A stretch of DNA of 64,000 bases from Phoma sp. XZ068 (taxonomy: Eukaryota; Ascomycota; Dothideomycetes; Pleosporales; Didymellaceae), in the NCBI GenBank assembly GCA_004835665.1, contig RBKR01000026.1, positions 124,001 to 188,000 on the forward strand, read 5' to 3'. The notes under the pieces are model-generated. The model was given only the letters and a program-made list of their open reading frames with translations. It was not told where the DNA came from and did no database searches. A program made the translations under genes and the position numbers. Positions 35,196-46,794 of the stretch are shown in pieces. How positions within the stretch are numbered: the stretch's first letter is position 1; the number at the start of each line of letters is the position of its first letter.

Positions 35196-35920
35196 ATGTC
35201 GTTCAAGCCTGCACTCGTCGTGGTAGACGTGCAGGAGGATTTCTGCCCCCCAGTGAGTCTATTCATACTGTAATATGGTCATGTGCTGATTGGCAGAATG
35301 GCTCCCTCGCTGTTGCTGGCGGGCGAGACATCGTGCCTGCCATCAACGAGCTCCTCGCGCTCCCCTTCGCCCTGCGCGTCGCAACCAAAGACTTCCACCC
35401 GCCCGACCACATCTCGTTCGCCGCGAACCACCCGCCGCCCAACAACCAGCCGTTTGTCTCCAAGGTGACCATCAAGAACCCGCTGAACCCGGCCGAGACG
35501 CAGGAGACACAGCTCTGGCCGGTCCACTGCGTGCAGGGCTCCCCGGGCGCTGAGCTGCTGCCCGAGCTCGACGTCAGCAAGGTGGACCGCATTGTAGAAA
35601 AGGGCCAGGACAAGCGCGTCGAGATGTACTCGGCCTTTGCAGACCCGTTTCCGCACCCCTGCTCGCAGAGCGACCTGGCTGAGACGCTGAAGCAGGCGGG
35701 CATCACGGATGTCTATGTCGCAGGTCTGGCGGCCGACTTCTGCGTAAGGTTCACAGCGCTCGATGCGCAGAAGAACGGCTTCAGGACATGGGTCATTGGC
35801 GAGGCTACCAAGGCTGTCGATCCATCATCGCTGGACGACGTCTATAGAGAGTATGAGGAGGCTGGCGTCAGGGTGATTGGCAAGGACGACACGCAGGTGC
35901 AGAGGGTGAAGGAGCTGTAG
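35196..35920 (+). CDS. PNC1: Nicotinamidase
   Basis: Exons 35196-35252 and 35297-35920 give 226 residues. This is an isochorismatase-fold hydrolase of the Pnc1 type: catalytic D11 in VVVDVQEDF, metal ligands D51 and H53 in KDFHPPDH, the catalytic lysine in VEKGQD and the nucleophile cysteine in GLAADFCVRFTA. WPVHCVQGSPGAEL is also typical. It converts nicotinamide to nicotinate and ammonia in the NAD+ salvage pathway, relieving nicotinamide inhibition of sirtuins. The length is close to yeast Pnc1 (216 residues). The intron (GTGAGT to GGCAG) falls between CPP and NGSL. There is no targeting signal; probably cytosolic, nuclear or peroxisomal. Its neighbour COX4 is divergent. Confidence 0.93.
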
Positions 35921-36550
35921 AGTGACAGTGACAGATAGCAAGGCAGACAGCAGGAGAAACAGTAGTGCAGACAACAGGCAGAAACAGTAGTGCAGACAGC
36001 AGTGCAGACAGCAGTGCAGATACTAGACATAGATGCAGCATGCAAATGTTACCCGTATCCAACCACCTGCAGTCAGCCTTGTCGGACCCGTGTGTATACC
36101 GAGCCTTGTCGTTGGGCACTCACGTATTGCGTACGGCAAATACGATCCGGCACGACGCGGGGCGCTGACCGGGCATCCGACTGCCCCATGACAGGTTGAC
36201 GTGTTGATCAATAGCTGACCCTCGAGTACCGAAGATACCCAGTCCCAGAACCTGCGATACTCGGTCCAGGAACCTGCTTCACACTATCCAGCACAGCTGT
36301 TGATGTCGCCCTGACGTTGCTCGTCTGCGTTGTTGTTGGCAAACACGGTTCTGCGGGGTCACTAATAATTTCTCTAGCAGCGCCATCGTCATCAGAGGCG
36401 TGCAGCACCCCGACCTCGAGATCGCGTCACAGCTGCAAGGCTTGTTTGTACCGACTGCCAGCTGTCTGGCCTGCTTCACCGATAAGCACGCCCAGCAATC
36501 CTTCTCTTGTTTATACATTCTCCTACTATCTCTGCATTCAGCGTGCCGCC
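35921..36550. other. Intergenic region with short tandem repeats
   Basis: Between nicotinamidase and the oxysterol-binding protein gene. It holds a GCAGACAGCAGT-type repeat at 35943-36021. No gene supported. Confidence 0.5.
35943..36021. repeat. 12-bp imperfect tandem repeat
   Basis: Imperfect copies of GCAGACAGCAGT, interspersed with AGAAACAGTAGT units, begin about 20 bp after the nicotinamidase stop and probably lie in its 3' UTR. Confidence 0.85.
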
Positions 36551-38679
36551 ATGCCGCATTTACCTGGAGTCCACCGGCGCAAGAACTCGCTGACTGGTAT
36601 GTTGCGTCACTGCCTGGCAACAGCGCACACGGATTGCCAAGGGATCTATTTGCAGCACAGAATCGAAGCTAACATGGTCTTTGTGAGCATGCAGGCAGCG
36701 CACGATCTTCTGTAGACGAATATCGCGGCGACGAAGTCACCAGGGAGGATGAGACGGTCGTCGATGCAGAGCAGGGCAGCAGTACGTCAGGAAGGCTTCC
36801 GGCAGTAGCTGAACATGGACATGCAAGAAGAGCTGGCTAACTAGGACCGCATTGCAGTGCTCTCGCATATCATAGCACAACTGCGCCCTGGAGCCGACCT
36901 GAGCCGGGTGACGCTGCCAACCTTCATCCTCGAGCCGCGATCCATGCTGGAGCGCATCACAAAGTGAGAAGTTTCTTCAGCGCGATCCGCTGCCATATGG
37001 GCGCTGACAGGCAACAGCTTCATGGCCCACCCAGAGACACTGCTCCCTCTGACCAGCATCGACGACCCTGTCCAGCGCTTTGTCGCCGTGACCAAATTCT
37101 ACCTCAGTGGGTGGCACATCAAACCTCCGTACGCGAACCACATCCTCCGAGCATAGCGAAACAGTAACTGATGGAATGGCAGGGGCGTCAAGAAGCCGCT
37201 CAACCCAATTCTAGGCGAGATCTTCACAGGATACTGGGACTACCCAGATGGCACCAAAGGCTACTACATCTCCGAGCAAACATCGCACCACCCGCCAAAG
37301 TCCAGCTACTTCTTCATGGCTCCCGAGCACCACATCCGGATCGACGGGACACTGAAGCCAAGAAGCAAGTTTCTTGGCAACTCCGCTGCGAGCATGATGG
37401 AGGGCATTGCTGTGCTGAGGTTCTTGAACACTGGCGAGCGATTGTAGGTGGAGCAGGCATGATTGGTGAAAGCGGCTGACGTTGTGTAGTTTCGTGACAC
37501 AGCCAAACATCTATGTCCGCGGAATATTGTTCGGCACCATGAAGTACGAACTCGGCGACCACGCCTACGTCCGATGCCCCGAGACCGGTATGGTGGCAGA
37601 CATCGACTTCAAGACAAAGGGCTACTTCAGCGGTGCCTACAACGCTATCGGTGGATACATCAAGGACAAGACCGGCAAGGCTCTGTACGAACTGTCGGGC
37701 TCGTGGAACGAGGACATGTACCTCAAGGACTTGACAGTGAGCAGTTTCCTAACTGCGCAACATACGGAACAAGACTGACTTTTCGTAGACTGGCAAGAAA
37801 GAACTCTTCTTCGATGCGTCCAAGACACGGCACACCCCACCAAAGGCACGACCACTAGAGGAGCAGGATGAGCGCGAGTCCCAGAGGCTGTGGATAGACG
37901 TCACAGAAGCTGTCAAGCGCCGAGATCAGGAGACAGCGACCACAGCGAAGGCCAAGATCGAAGATAGGCAGCGAGAGGAGACAGCGGCAAGGAACAATGA
38001 CAACATCGATTGGCATCCCCAGCTGTTCCGAGCTGTCAAGGGCGGGCCTGGTGGGCCAGAAGAAGGCGAGGAAGACCTCGATTGGATCATCAACACGAGA
38101 ATGTCAGTTCTGAGAACTCCTATTGTATATATTAAGACTGACGAACGTAGTGACGGACGTACCCCGGAGGAGCAGGTGAAGCAGATTCTCCAGATCCACG
38201 CGATATTGCCTGGCCAGAAACCGGACAAGCAATTCAGCATCCCTCAGCGGAACAACAGCCTCGCACGAACTTTATCACAGCAGCAAGATGCAGCTCAATC
38301 CATCCATTCAGAAAACGGTGCGTCATCGCAACAGCAAGAACAAAGAGTACTGGCCCAGAGCGCGCAGCAACAGCCTCCTGTTCAGCAAAACGAGCACCAT
38401 GCTAAACAGGAGCCACAGGTGGACCAGGTGCAGCAGCAGCTTGCTAGCGTATATCTTAACAAGTCGGCACCGCAGCCCGGATCGAATAACGGCTACGAAC
38501 CGATCAGTTCCAGCCCATCACAGGCCAACTCACCTGCACCAAGTCAAACAACCGAGCCAAACCCACCTAGCAAACTCTTGCACACGAACCCAGCTCCCGA
38601 GCCTACAACGGATGACAAGCTGCGACGCCAGGACAGCGAGACGCAGGAGGAAGATGAGTTCCACGATGCGCATTCGTAG
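36551..38679 (+). CDS. Oxysterol-binding protein (Osh/Kes1 type)
   Basis: Eight exons: 36551-36596, 36695-36781, 36858-36963, 37018-37128, 37183-37443, 37490-37736, 37789-38102 and 38151-38679, giving 566 residues. The third exon uses the acceptor at 36857, after a CTAAC branch site, which keeps frame. The ORD domain is complete: VTKFYLSGW, GVKKPLNPILGEIF, the family signature EQTSHHPP at residues 148-155, and NIYVRG...GTMKYELGDHA. There is no PH domain, ankyrin repeats or visible FFAT motif, so it is the short Osh4-like class that exchanges sterol and PI4P between membranes. The C-terminal ~150 residues are Gln/Ser/Pro-rich and low complexity, an extension absent from yeast Kes1. The basic PHLPGVHRRKNSL start is unassigned. 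Confidence 0.9.
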
Positions 38680-39342
38680 GTCATGTTGATGTGGGCTACT
38701 GTTTCTTTTTTACGGCATGTTATCTTGAAGCGTTTCCTGGAGCCGCAACTTACCTCAACAGTCGGCGAATCTTGAGCACTAAACATAGATTGCGCGATGA
38801 GCGCAGCGACTACACAAACACTCCTGATCGAAAGTGTCGTACGTGCTTCTCAACATGCACTGTGTCATGATCATCACGCCTCTCCTTTCATTCAACAATC
38901 ATAAAATCATCAAAGCCCAAAGCGACATACTCGGAGTTATTTACTTCAGCAAAAGTTCACCCAAAAGTTAGGTAGAAGCTCAGTATTGACTGGGCGCTAA
39001 AAGCATCTCAACATACTTATTGTCATTGTCAATTTCATCAATTGCATCTCCAGAGCGCCTCATTAATTCATTTTGACCAACCAAACGGACGACTAGCTGA
39101 TAAGCCTAGGGAATCGCATATATGCATTCGTTGCCATACTTTCAACCGAAGTCGAACCGTGAACCTCCGATACAGGCAGTACACCAGAACGGCATGGTGC
39201 CGCACAGACATGGCCTGTCCGCGAACAACAACTGTTCAATCCCTCACCGCTCCGTATTCTTGATCTCTTCACAAAGCTTGTCAGCGCTTGTCGCTTGTCT
39301 TTTTGATCCCCAATCCTTCTCCCCTCTTGGCATAGCGCCACG
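38680..39342. other. Intergenic region
   Basis: Lies between the oxysterol-binding protein gene and the F-box gene, both on plus. Nothing gene-like was seen. Confidence 0.5.
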
Positions 39343-41340
39343 ATGGTTTCGTGGGATTGCTATTGTATGCTCTGCGCTGGGCCTCTGGGTATACATGCGA
39401 TCAAAGTGGGTGATAGTACGTCCAGAGCATTTGCGAGAAGGAAGAAGATCATCGCGGGGAAGAAGAGCGAGCTGGAAAAGCAGAAGTCTGCGGCTGGCAA
39501 TACCAATGATGCTGGAAACGATTCTGACAAAGTGAATGATGTCGATGAGGAGATGGACGATAGACCACTCTATCCTAATCACGAAATGCATCACGGAAAA
39601 GATCCAACCGACGAGCGATACACAGACTACGAAGAAACGTCTTACGATCCAAGATTGGTAGCTTTAAAAGACGTCGAATGGCTCGATCAATGCAGAACTC
39701 TCGGCTACAATGCAAAAGCCCCAGGCGCCACGAAAGCTTTCATCTCAGGTCTCGGAACGTACGCCGACTACGGCACATTTATGACCTGGGAAGCTGGAAC
39801 CGATCCAAACGACACAGGAACTGGCGAATACGACTGTTATAGGTTTGGAAGCAGTGTGACTCCCGACCCTACCTATCCCTTCCATGAAGCCTGCTACAGA
39901 GTGCTTGCCAGGCATTTGGGATATGATGATCCACGCGATATCGACAAAGATGTGCTGTATTGTGTGGTGCGTCAATGTGTTGAGGATTGGGGCGCTAGTT
40001 TGAGTCTGGATTATGGTGGTGTTCATCAGGGTGACTTTTGGAGTTGTCAGCCAGGCGAGGAGGCATGTTCTTGGTTAATCATGGTTGATGGGCTCCGCTG
40101 ACTCTGATAGTATCGTATGCACTGTCCTGATACTGATTTCGAATTGCAGCGGAGTCTTCCAGGTTTGTTACCGGCGGAACTCTTTTGGAAGTCACCGTCA
40201 CCCGATTTCTCACACAAAGTACAACGCGATCCATTTCGCGTTTTACACCTCGACACACTTGAGAACATCTTTCAATATCTACCTATCGAAGATATCCTCA
40301 AGCTCATGCAAGCAACACACCACGTATTCAGCCTAACCCGCGCCCAAACCTTCTGGCGAAAATTAACCCACTCCCACCTCCTCCCCTGGTTCTGGGAAAT
40401 CAAAACCATCCCCTTCCTCCAAAAACCCCACCCAGACACCAACCACCGCGCCCTATTCCTCTATCTCAACACCATCACCCAACCCACCCTCGGCACAACC
40501 ACCCCCTTCATACGCATCGCAAACCGCCGACGCATATGGACACTCTGCACCCACCTCTCCCCAACATACACCTCCAGACTCACCCACACAGTCCCCCAAG
40601 ACCCCGCTCCCTCGGAAGCACAAGCCCTCCTCGCCACCGCAACACCCTCCCAAGTCCAAAACACCATGCACCCACGTCCTCCCTCCGCGAAACCAATTAT
40701 GACGCAATTCCTCCGCTCGTGGGACGAACTTTCCTTCCGCCCTGCGGATATGGAAACATACTTCAACGGTGGAGGGGTTTTGGTCGGTATATCCGTTTCT
40801 TTCGGCGGGGGGGAAAGGGTGTTCGGGCGGCGAGAGCGGTGGAGGGGACAATCCTGTCATATCTCCGGTCAGGATTGGATTAGTGAGATTATTTTGTTTG
40901 TGAGGGGGGAGGTTGTGTGGGGGAGGTGGAGGGAGGTTGTTGATGGGGTTGAGGTGTGTATATTCTCTCCTATTCCGTTCCTGTTCCTATTCCTGTTCCT
41001 ATTCTTGGTTCTGTTGCTGGTTGTAATTGGGTTGGTGTATGTGCAATGGTTAACACACGCATAGATCACTCTTACATCAGGAAAACGCAAACTCATTCGC
41101 AGCGCGGGTCCGTTTAATCGAAGGAAACTAGTGTACAGTGTAGGACCGGGTGTGCATATCATTGGTCTAACGGGTGAAGTTTGTGCTGTAAGCCCCCCTC
41201 CCAACGAATAGTAAATGGCGTAACGCTTAATTGACGCGCAGGATGGCGGTATTGCGAGGCTTGGGGTGCTGCAGGCGTGTAGGCCTGGGGAGAGGGTGGA
41301 TGGTGAGTATACGAATGTAGAGGGATTGTCTGGGTTCTAG
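39343..41340 (+). CDS. F-box domain protein
   Basis: Four exons: 39343-40062, 40150-40953, 41065-41187 and 41242-41340, giving about 581 residues. The first part has a Cys-containing start (CYCMLCAGPLG), a basic-acidic linker, and a conserved region with WLDQCRTLGYN, FISGLGTYADYG and YPFHEACYRVLARHLG. An F-box follows at about residues 268-310 (LHLDTLENIFQYLPIEDILKLMQATHHVFSL), which should bind Skp1 in an SCF ubiquitin ligase; the C-terminal part would choose the substrate. The first intron appears to use a GC donor (GAG|GCATGT) with a normal AG acceptor; no GT donor restores phase there. The last exon may continue: GTGAGT at 41303 could start another intron. This arrangement is common among fungal F-box proteins of unknown target. 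Confidence 0.75.
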
Positions 41341-42397
41341 ATGTGCGCGGAAAGCGAGAGCGAGGTTTTGGGTGTGAGTGGGAGAAAAGCAGGAGGAGAG
41401 GGAGAAGAGGGGTATTGTCGCTCATCTACGCTGCGTGAGGAGGAGGGGGAGGTGGCTGTTAGGCCGAGTGTGTGGTTAGTCGGTTTGCGATGAAAAAAAA
41501 ACGTCGGGATGGAGGGCGGTGGAGGGGCGATGGTGTGGTAATGAGATAGAAGGTTTGCTAAGGAGGGTTGGAAAAGCGGACTTGGTGCATGGTTTCATTA
41601 AAGCAAGATGCTCATGATTGTAGCTTCCCCCCTGCTACTACTACTCAGATACGCTAGCACCAGAGCACAACCCCTCCCCGTGCTCGGAATCATAGTCTCT
41701 TTCTCCCTGTACTAAATATCTAATTGCTCGGAAACTTGGAGCGCAGCTAAGTACAGCCCCAGAAGATGAGCTTGCTCTTGTTCTTGCGCCTGAAAATTGA
41801 GGCCGAAGTTAAGCAAAGTGGCCCTTGTCATTGCCTTGAACAAAGACCTCTTACTGGTTGTTTACAGGCGCCCCCGAAACATACTCTTGAGCGGGGAAGG
41901 AGCGGTAGGTGTAAGAGATTGTAGTAAGTCATCCGAAGTCGATGCAGGTCAGATCCAGCACCTCGATCCCTTGTAATGTGGCTTGCGAGTTGGGTCATAC
42001 CGGGCGGGCGGAGACGCAGGGGTGCCTTAAGGAGGTAGGGTATTGCTGCAGAGGGTTTACACAGCCAGCGATTAGGTGCGATGCTACTTGTTAAAGTTGG
42101 CGCAGGGGTGCAGATAGGCGTAGGATGTTGTAGTAAGTTTCCCGATGTCAATGCAGGTCCGACCCATGATCTGGGTCCTCGGCATGTGGCTTGCGCAATA
42201 CTTGGCAAGATAGAGGTTGGGTTCACGAACGATGTCATGACACGGACAGACTTCGAGAAGGTGTGGATAAACGCCCCTGCTCGGGTATAATCGTCATATT
42301 GGTAGCCATGTCATTATTTTCGTTGTTTTTTCTGCGCCTAGCAACATCCAGAAACATCACTTCCCCAAAACAGACACCCATCCTCTGATCCGACAGC
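41341..42397. other. Intergenic region with degenerate direct repeat
   Basis: No gene supported. A diverged direct repeat of about 85 bp occurs at roughly 41907-41991 and 42114-42198. An ORF across it (41828-42238, minus) is a by-product of the repeat. Confidence 0.5.
41907..42198. repeat. Diverged ~85-bp direct repeat
   Basis: Copies at about 41907-41991 and 42114-42198 share GTAGTAAGT, GTC/GATGCAGGTC and ATGTGGCTTGCG in the same order with scattered substitutions, about 207 bp apart. Confidence 0.7.
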
Positions 42398-43878
42398 ATG
42401 GCGACTGCATATCCAGGCCTCGCACAGAACGTACGTGTTTGACTTTATTGGGCACCAGGATCTGCAGCGGATCAGTAGGCTAGCGGCAGCAGGCCGCTAG
42501 AGGCTGCACTGCGGATTGGCTCCCCGGCCAATTAGATCAAGCGGAGAGCCTTCAGGGACAGCGGATATACGGGAGACTTGCGCGGGTGTCGCGAGGATCA
42601 GGGGCCGGACCGGGGCGCTAGTGATACAGTCTGTGTGTGGTTGTCGCAATTCGTATGTGATTCGTATTGTAGAGGTGGATTGGGAGAGGTATTAAGAACA
42701 TGGGGCCCGTACCCTTGAGTTACCATGATTCTCTTGTCTGTTCACTAGATCTGCCGTGAACAGATCAATCGTCACCACATCATGGGGCCCCCGCTACCAG
42801 AACGATTGCGAGGGGCGACAGCTACGCTTGGAGCGTTGAGTATCGTAACGATTGCATTGCGGTGCTATGTCAGACTGAGAATACTCAAAAGACAATGGGG
42901 ATGGGACGATACCTTCATGGTGGCTGCATTCGTACGTCCAACCTTCCAGCTGCTATTGCGTACTGGTAACTGACATCCCAGGTCACTCACATGTGGTACA
43001 CCATCACCCTCCTCGCCGGCATCCACTACGGCACCGGACAACGAACCGCAGACATCTCGCTCACCGACTCCCTCCACGCCATGCGCTGCTGGTACCTCTG
43101 CTTCCTCGCCTACGCCTCCACCATCACCCTCGCCAAACTCTCCCTCGGCTTTTTCTTCCTGCGCCTGACGTCTAGCATCCCGCTCCACCGCATCGTCACC
43201 ATCATCATCACCACTCTCGCCGTCGTCATCGGCGTCGTCTACTTCTTCCTCTCCCTCTTCCAATGCGCCCCCATTGACTTCTTTTGGACGCGCCTCCAAG
43301 GCGCAGAAGGCTCCTGCATAAACATGGAAGTCATAATCAACATGACATACCTGTACAGCGTCACCGCTGCCCTCACCGACATCGCCTTTGGCGTGCTCCT
43401 CGGCGCACTCGTCTGGAAGTTGAACGTCGAGCGCAAAACTAAACTCCTGATCGCGCCGCTGGTGGGTATGGCGTGTATAGCGAGCTACGCGGCGCTTGTG
43501 CGGATGCCGTATATCCAGGACTTCAGGTCGGCGGATTTTCTATACAGTACGGTGAATATTTCGCTGTGGTCGACGGTGGAGGTCGGAGTTTCGGTTGTTG
43601 CGGGCAATTTTGCGACATTGAGGCCGCTGGTTAGGCATGTTCGTGATGGGGTGCGATCGTTGATGGAGCGTGTGCGAGGGCGTAGTGAGGAGCTAGCGAG
43701 CATTGAAACAGCGACGAATCGGGCAGCGGACAGTGAGGACGGGGCGCATGAGTTGAGGCATGTCGGCGATGAGAAGCCGAGGATCTCGTGTAGGGTGGTG
43801 GAGCTGCCGTCGGAGAGATGCGCGGGAGGGGAGAGTGTGGTTAGTCTTACGCGAGAGTCGAGGAGGGAGGAGGTGTGA
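42398..43878 (+). CDS. Pth11-like integral membrane protein (fungal rhodopsin-fold domain)
   Basis: Three exons, 42398-42430, 42749-42931 and 42982-43878, give 370 residues. The short first exon (MATAYPGLAQN) fits the usual start of this family. Seven hydrophobic segments are visible, from TLGALSIVTIAL near residue 35 to TVEVGVSVVAGNFATLRPL near 280. Family marks include LRCYVRLRILKRQWGWDD after the first span, AKLSLGFFFLRL, and a C-terminal hydrophilic tail rich in Arg and Glu. These proteins sit in the plasma membrane; a few related ones (Pth11) sense surfaces, but most are uncharacterised, so the role is unknown. The first intron is 318 nt and contains an 8-bp perfect hairpin. The CFEM domain found in some relatives is absent. 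Confidence 0.85.
42480..42500. repeat. 8-bp perfect hairpin in intron
   Basis: CTAGCGGC, a 5-nt AGCAG loop, then GCCGCTAG, inside the first intron of the Pth11-like gene. Confidence 0.8.
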
Positions 43879-45099
43879 GGTGAAAAGTTGAAGTAACGAT
43901 GAAACGGCAGATTGTATTGTAAATTCACTCCCTTCGCTTTTATATTTTGCTTGGTGTGAGGAAAAGTTTGAATATCATCTTCCTTACCCTGTGAGGCGGC
44001 TTCGTTTTCAGATTGTTTATCGACTGTATTCTGCTTCCAATCCTACCTTCTTCTCTCACTCTTTCTCTCCTTCTGCTCCTGCATTGTGTTACAAGGACTG
44101 AAGGACCATTACATGCTACAGGACCCTTTTTGATAGTTGAGTTACGGTGAATTATTACTTGGGTTTGAGATGCGATATGGATACGAAATTGGGCATGAAT
44201 GCAAGGTCAAGAATAATGCATTACCGGATTTACCGTTGAGACAAGGGATGACAAGTGGACCGTGAAAATGTATTGCCTATGCTATCCTTTGGTGTGGCCT
44301 TATCGCTCGGCATGTATATCATAAGCGAGCTGTGTTGGATGTTATCCGGTTGTACAACCCGAAGGAGGGGACTTGATCTGCTGTGGTGGCTGGAAAGATG
44401 TTTCTGATGAGCCTGAGTATCTCCCTACATATCCCATGCCTCGCGTCAGCCTCAGCACAAATGTGGCGTGCGCGATTATGCAGCGTCGCCACCCCTGGTC
44501 AGTACGTCTGAGTTAATTTAACACTGCAATTGGCTAGCTTGGAACAACACCCTCTGTAAATCCCACTTCATTAGCCTAAGTTCCATCGTGGCTGTAAGGC
44601 TTGTGGCTGTGCACCCAACTGTCAGCATACGGCATTGCCTACAATGTTAGGGTTTTGACATGTTCCAATTCACACAGGATAATGGCGGTGATGATTTCTG
44701 CCCATTCGTAACTTGACTCGGTGCTTCAGAACAGCCGCTAGCGAAACCAGCTCCATCCCCAAAGGCGGCTGCAACACAACATTCGCGAATCGTAAGCGAA
44801 TGTCTTGGTATCCCACTTTATCCAGGTATGTTACCGGTAGGCGCCTTCAGCCTTGTCACGAACGTGGATCAAAACAACGTTGCTGCCTGCGCCGACATTA
44901 ACAAGGCTTAGACGGTCAATCGACCGGTGACACCACGATAAGTATAGTATATTAGTGCCATCTTAGTTCTTCGTCAATTGTGCTTCTTCTACAGTAACGC
45001 AGCAGGCAAAGCTGGATGAAAGATGGGCTTCAATTGATAAGCTTATTGTAAGGTCCCTCGAGCAACGCATCACGAGCTCTGATTACGGAAACCCATACG
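43879..45099. other. Intergenic region
   Basis: Pyrimidine-rich just after the Pth11-like gene, otherwise featureless. No gene or repeat supported. Confidence 0.5.
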
Positions 45100-46350
45100 A
45101 TGGCGTCAAGCTCCGCGCATGATGCGAATAATACCCCGAAACGACTTCGCAAACGAACTGAGAACATAGCGTATTGCATGCCTGGTAAGACGACGTAGCT
45201 CACAATCTTATGTTGTCTGACACGATGCAGGCCCAACGGCTCCAAGGTTCATCATCTGTGACTGTTATGGACCTCCTCTTAAGTCTCCCCAGGTCCCTCT
45301 CGCACGGGCTTTAGTTCTGTTCGACCTTCGACTTGTCCACCGAGTTCACCAGTTTCACCAAAAAATTCTTTCATCTGCAGATGAAACTCGCAAAGCCGAA
45401 GCTATCCGTTGGATAGAAGATTGTAATGATATCAGACAGCAGTGGAAAGACATCGACTCAGGGCAATGTCAATTCAGTGAGCTGTACATGAAGGGCAATT
45501 GCCTTATTCCAATCTGGACAGAAGGCATGCGCATCATTAAAGTGGTGCTTAAGAGTAATAAAGTTTCCATCAATCAGTCCCGAACGCGAAGAGACTTTGC
45601 GCGTATTGTAGGAGAGTACGAGAGTCACGCAGACAACCTGCAGACGCAGATCGTTGATACTGCTCATCGAGGTCTTTTCGACCCAGAATTTCTCAGTCCA
45701 ATCCAAGAGCGCTGGATGCGGCTGGACGAAACTGTTAAGTTACATTACGACTTGTGTAACCTCGACCTGGACGAAGACGAACCCTCTGTTTCTCGACGTT
45801 CACTCACATGGTTAGTTGCTGATTTTGTACTTGGATAGAGGATGCTAATGTATGTTGCAGGCCAGAAGTTCGAAGCTTAGTACAAGTGGATGATGTAGGG
45901 ACAGAAAGTGACGACAAACTTAGTCAAATCCAAACTGCTAGCAGCCCCAGGAAGGAAACTGAGCCTGATACAGCAGCCGGGTCTAAGATAGCCAACGTTT
46001 TCATTTTGTGGCTAGTATTTATCAGCTGTGCTGTGGCCCCTGCCGTATTGTTCGCTCTCGGTTACTCCCGTTCACTTCATCTCCAAGGAACAGCAAACGA
46101 CGCAGACTTCTGGTTCCTTATACAAGCTACATTGGTGCAAGTTCAAGGGTTGGTTGTTTCTGCGCTTCTTGAACGAAAGCGTGGCCGCCTCCCAAGCTGG
46201 CGCTGGGCCATTCCGGCTGCAATTGCAGCAGCTGGTTCTATCATGGCGATTCCACTTTATCTAACTGTACCAAAAGAGTGGAGCTCCTTTCTATCTCTAA
46301 TTGCTGGAACAACACAATCCTTCATGATATTGCAATTGTTTCTATTCTAA
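45100..46350 (+). CDS. Orphan protein with C-terminal membrane spans
   Basis: Three exons, 45100-45184, 45231-45810 and 45861-46350, keep phase and give 384 residues. I recognise no family. The N-terminal ~230 residues are soluble and mostly helical-looking (KILSSADETRKAEAIRWIEDC, a linker with PIWTEGMRIIKVVLKSN, then RRDFARIVGEYESHADNLQTQI). The C-terminal ~125 residues hold three or four hydrophobic spans (VFILWLVFISCAVAPAVLFAL, FLIQATLVQVQGLVVSALL, WAIPAAIAAAGSIMAIPLYL and a final short one). A helical soluble part followed by a membrane part resembles fungal cell-death or incompatibility proteins in outline only; no HeLo, NACHT or HET motif can be pointed to. Membrane location is likely; function is unknown. 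Confidence 0.68.
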
Positions 46351-46794
46351 GGCGTCTATGATAGAGGATCTGAATCCTAATAGAGGTCCAAAAGAAAGCA
46401 TTGCATTTGGAAAGAGAGAGGAAGCTAAATGAGCACAATCATTACGTTAAAAACAGAGCAGTACAGGTATATCTTGAGTCATTACATGAGTTCTATCCTA
46501 TATGTCTGCCAATATGGACTTACGAAAGACGACTCTATGCTTTCTATCCCATTTGATCATGACTCTGTAAAATAACCTAGACTTATATGATATCCAGAGT
46601 GATCTGCAGAGTGATTTAGACGCCGATTCATAGTTCTCCAGCTGTGTTGATGTAGATCGAGGACGAATGGATTTAAATTGAACCACGTTCTCAACCTCTA
46701 CATCTACCAGGGCTCAACGCAATTGAATGCTGGTGGAGAGACTCCAACTGTACATGATGAGTAACTGCTCAGTCTGTACATAGAGCTTGGAGAT
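46351..46794. other. Convergent intergenic region
   Basis: 3' sides of the orphan membrane protein gene (plus) and the large gene at 46795 (minus). Nothing else seen. Confidence 0.5.

Noticed and set aside
41828..42238. 136-codon minus-strand ORF
   Set aside because: Spans the diverged direct repeat and looks like its by-product.
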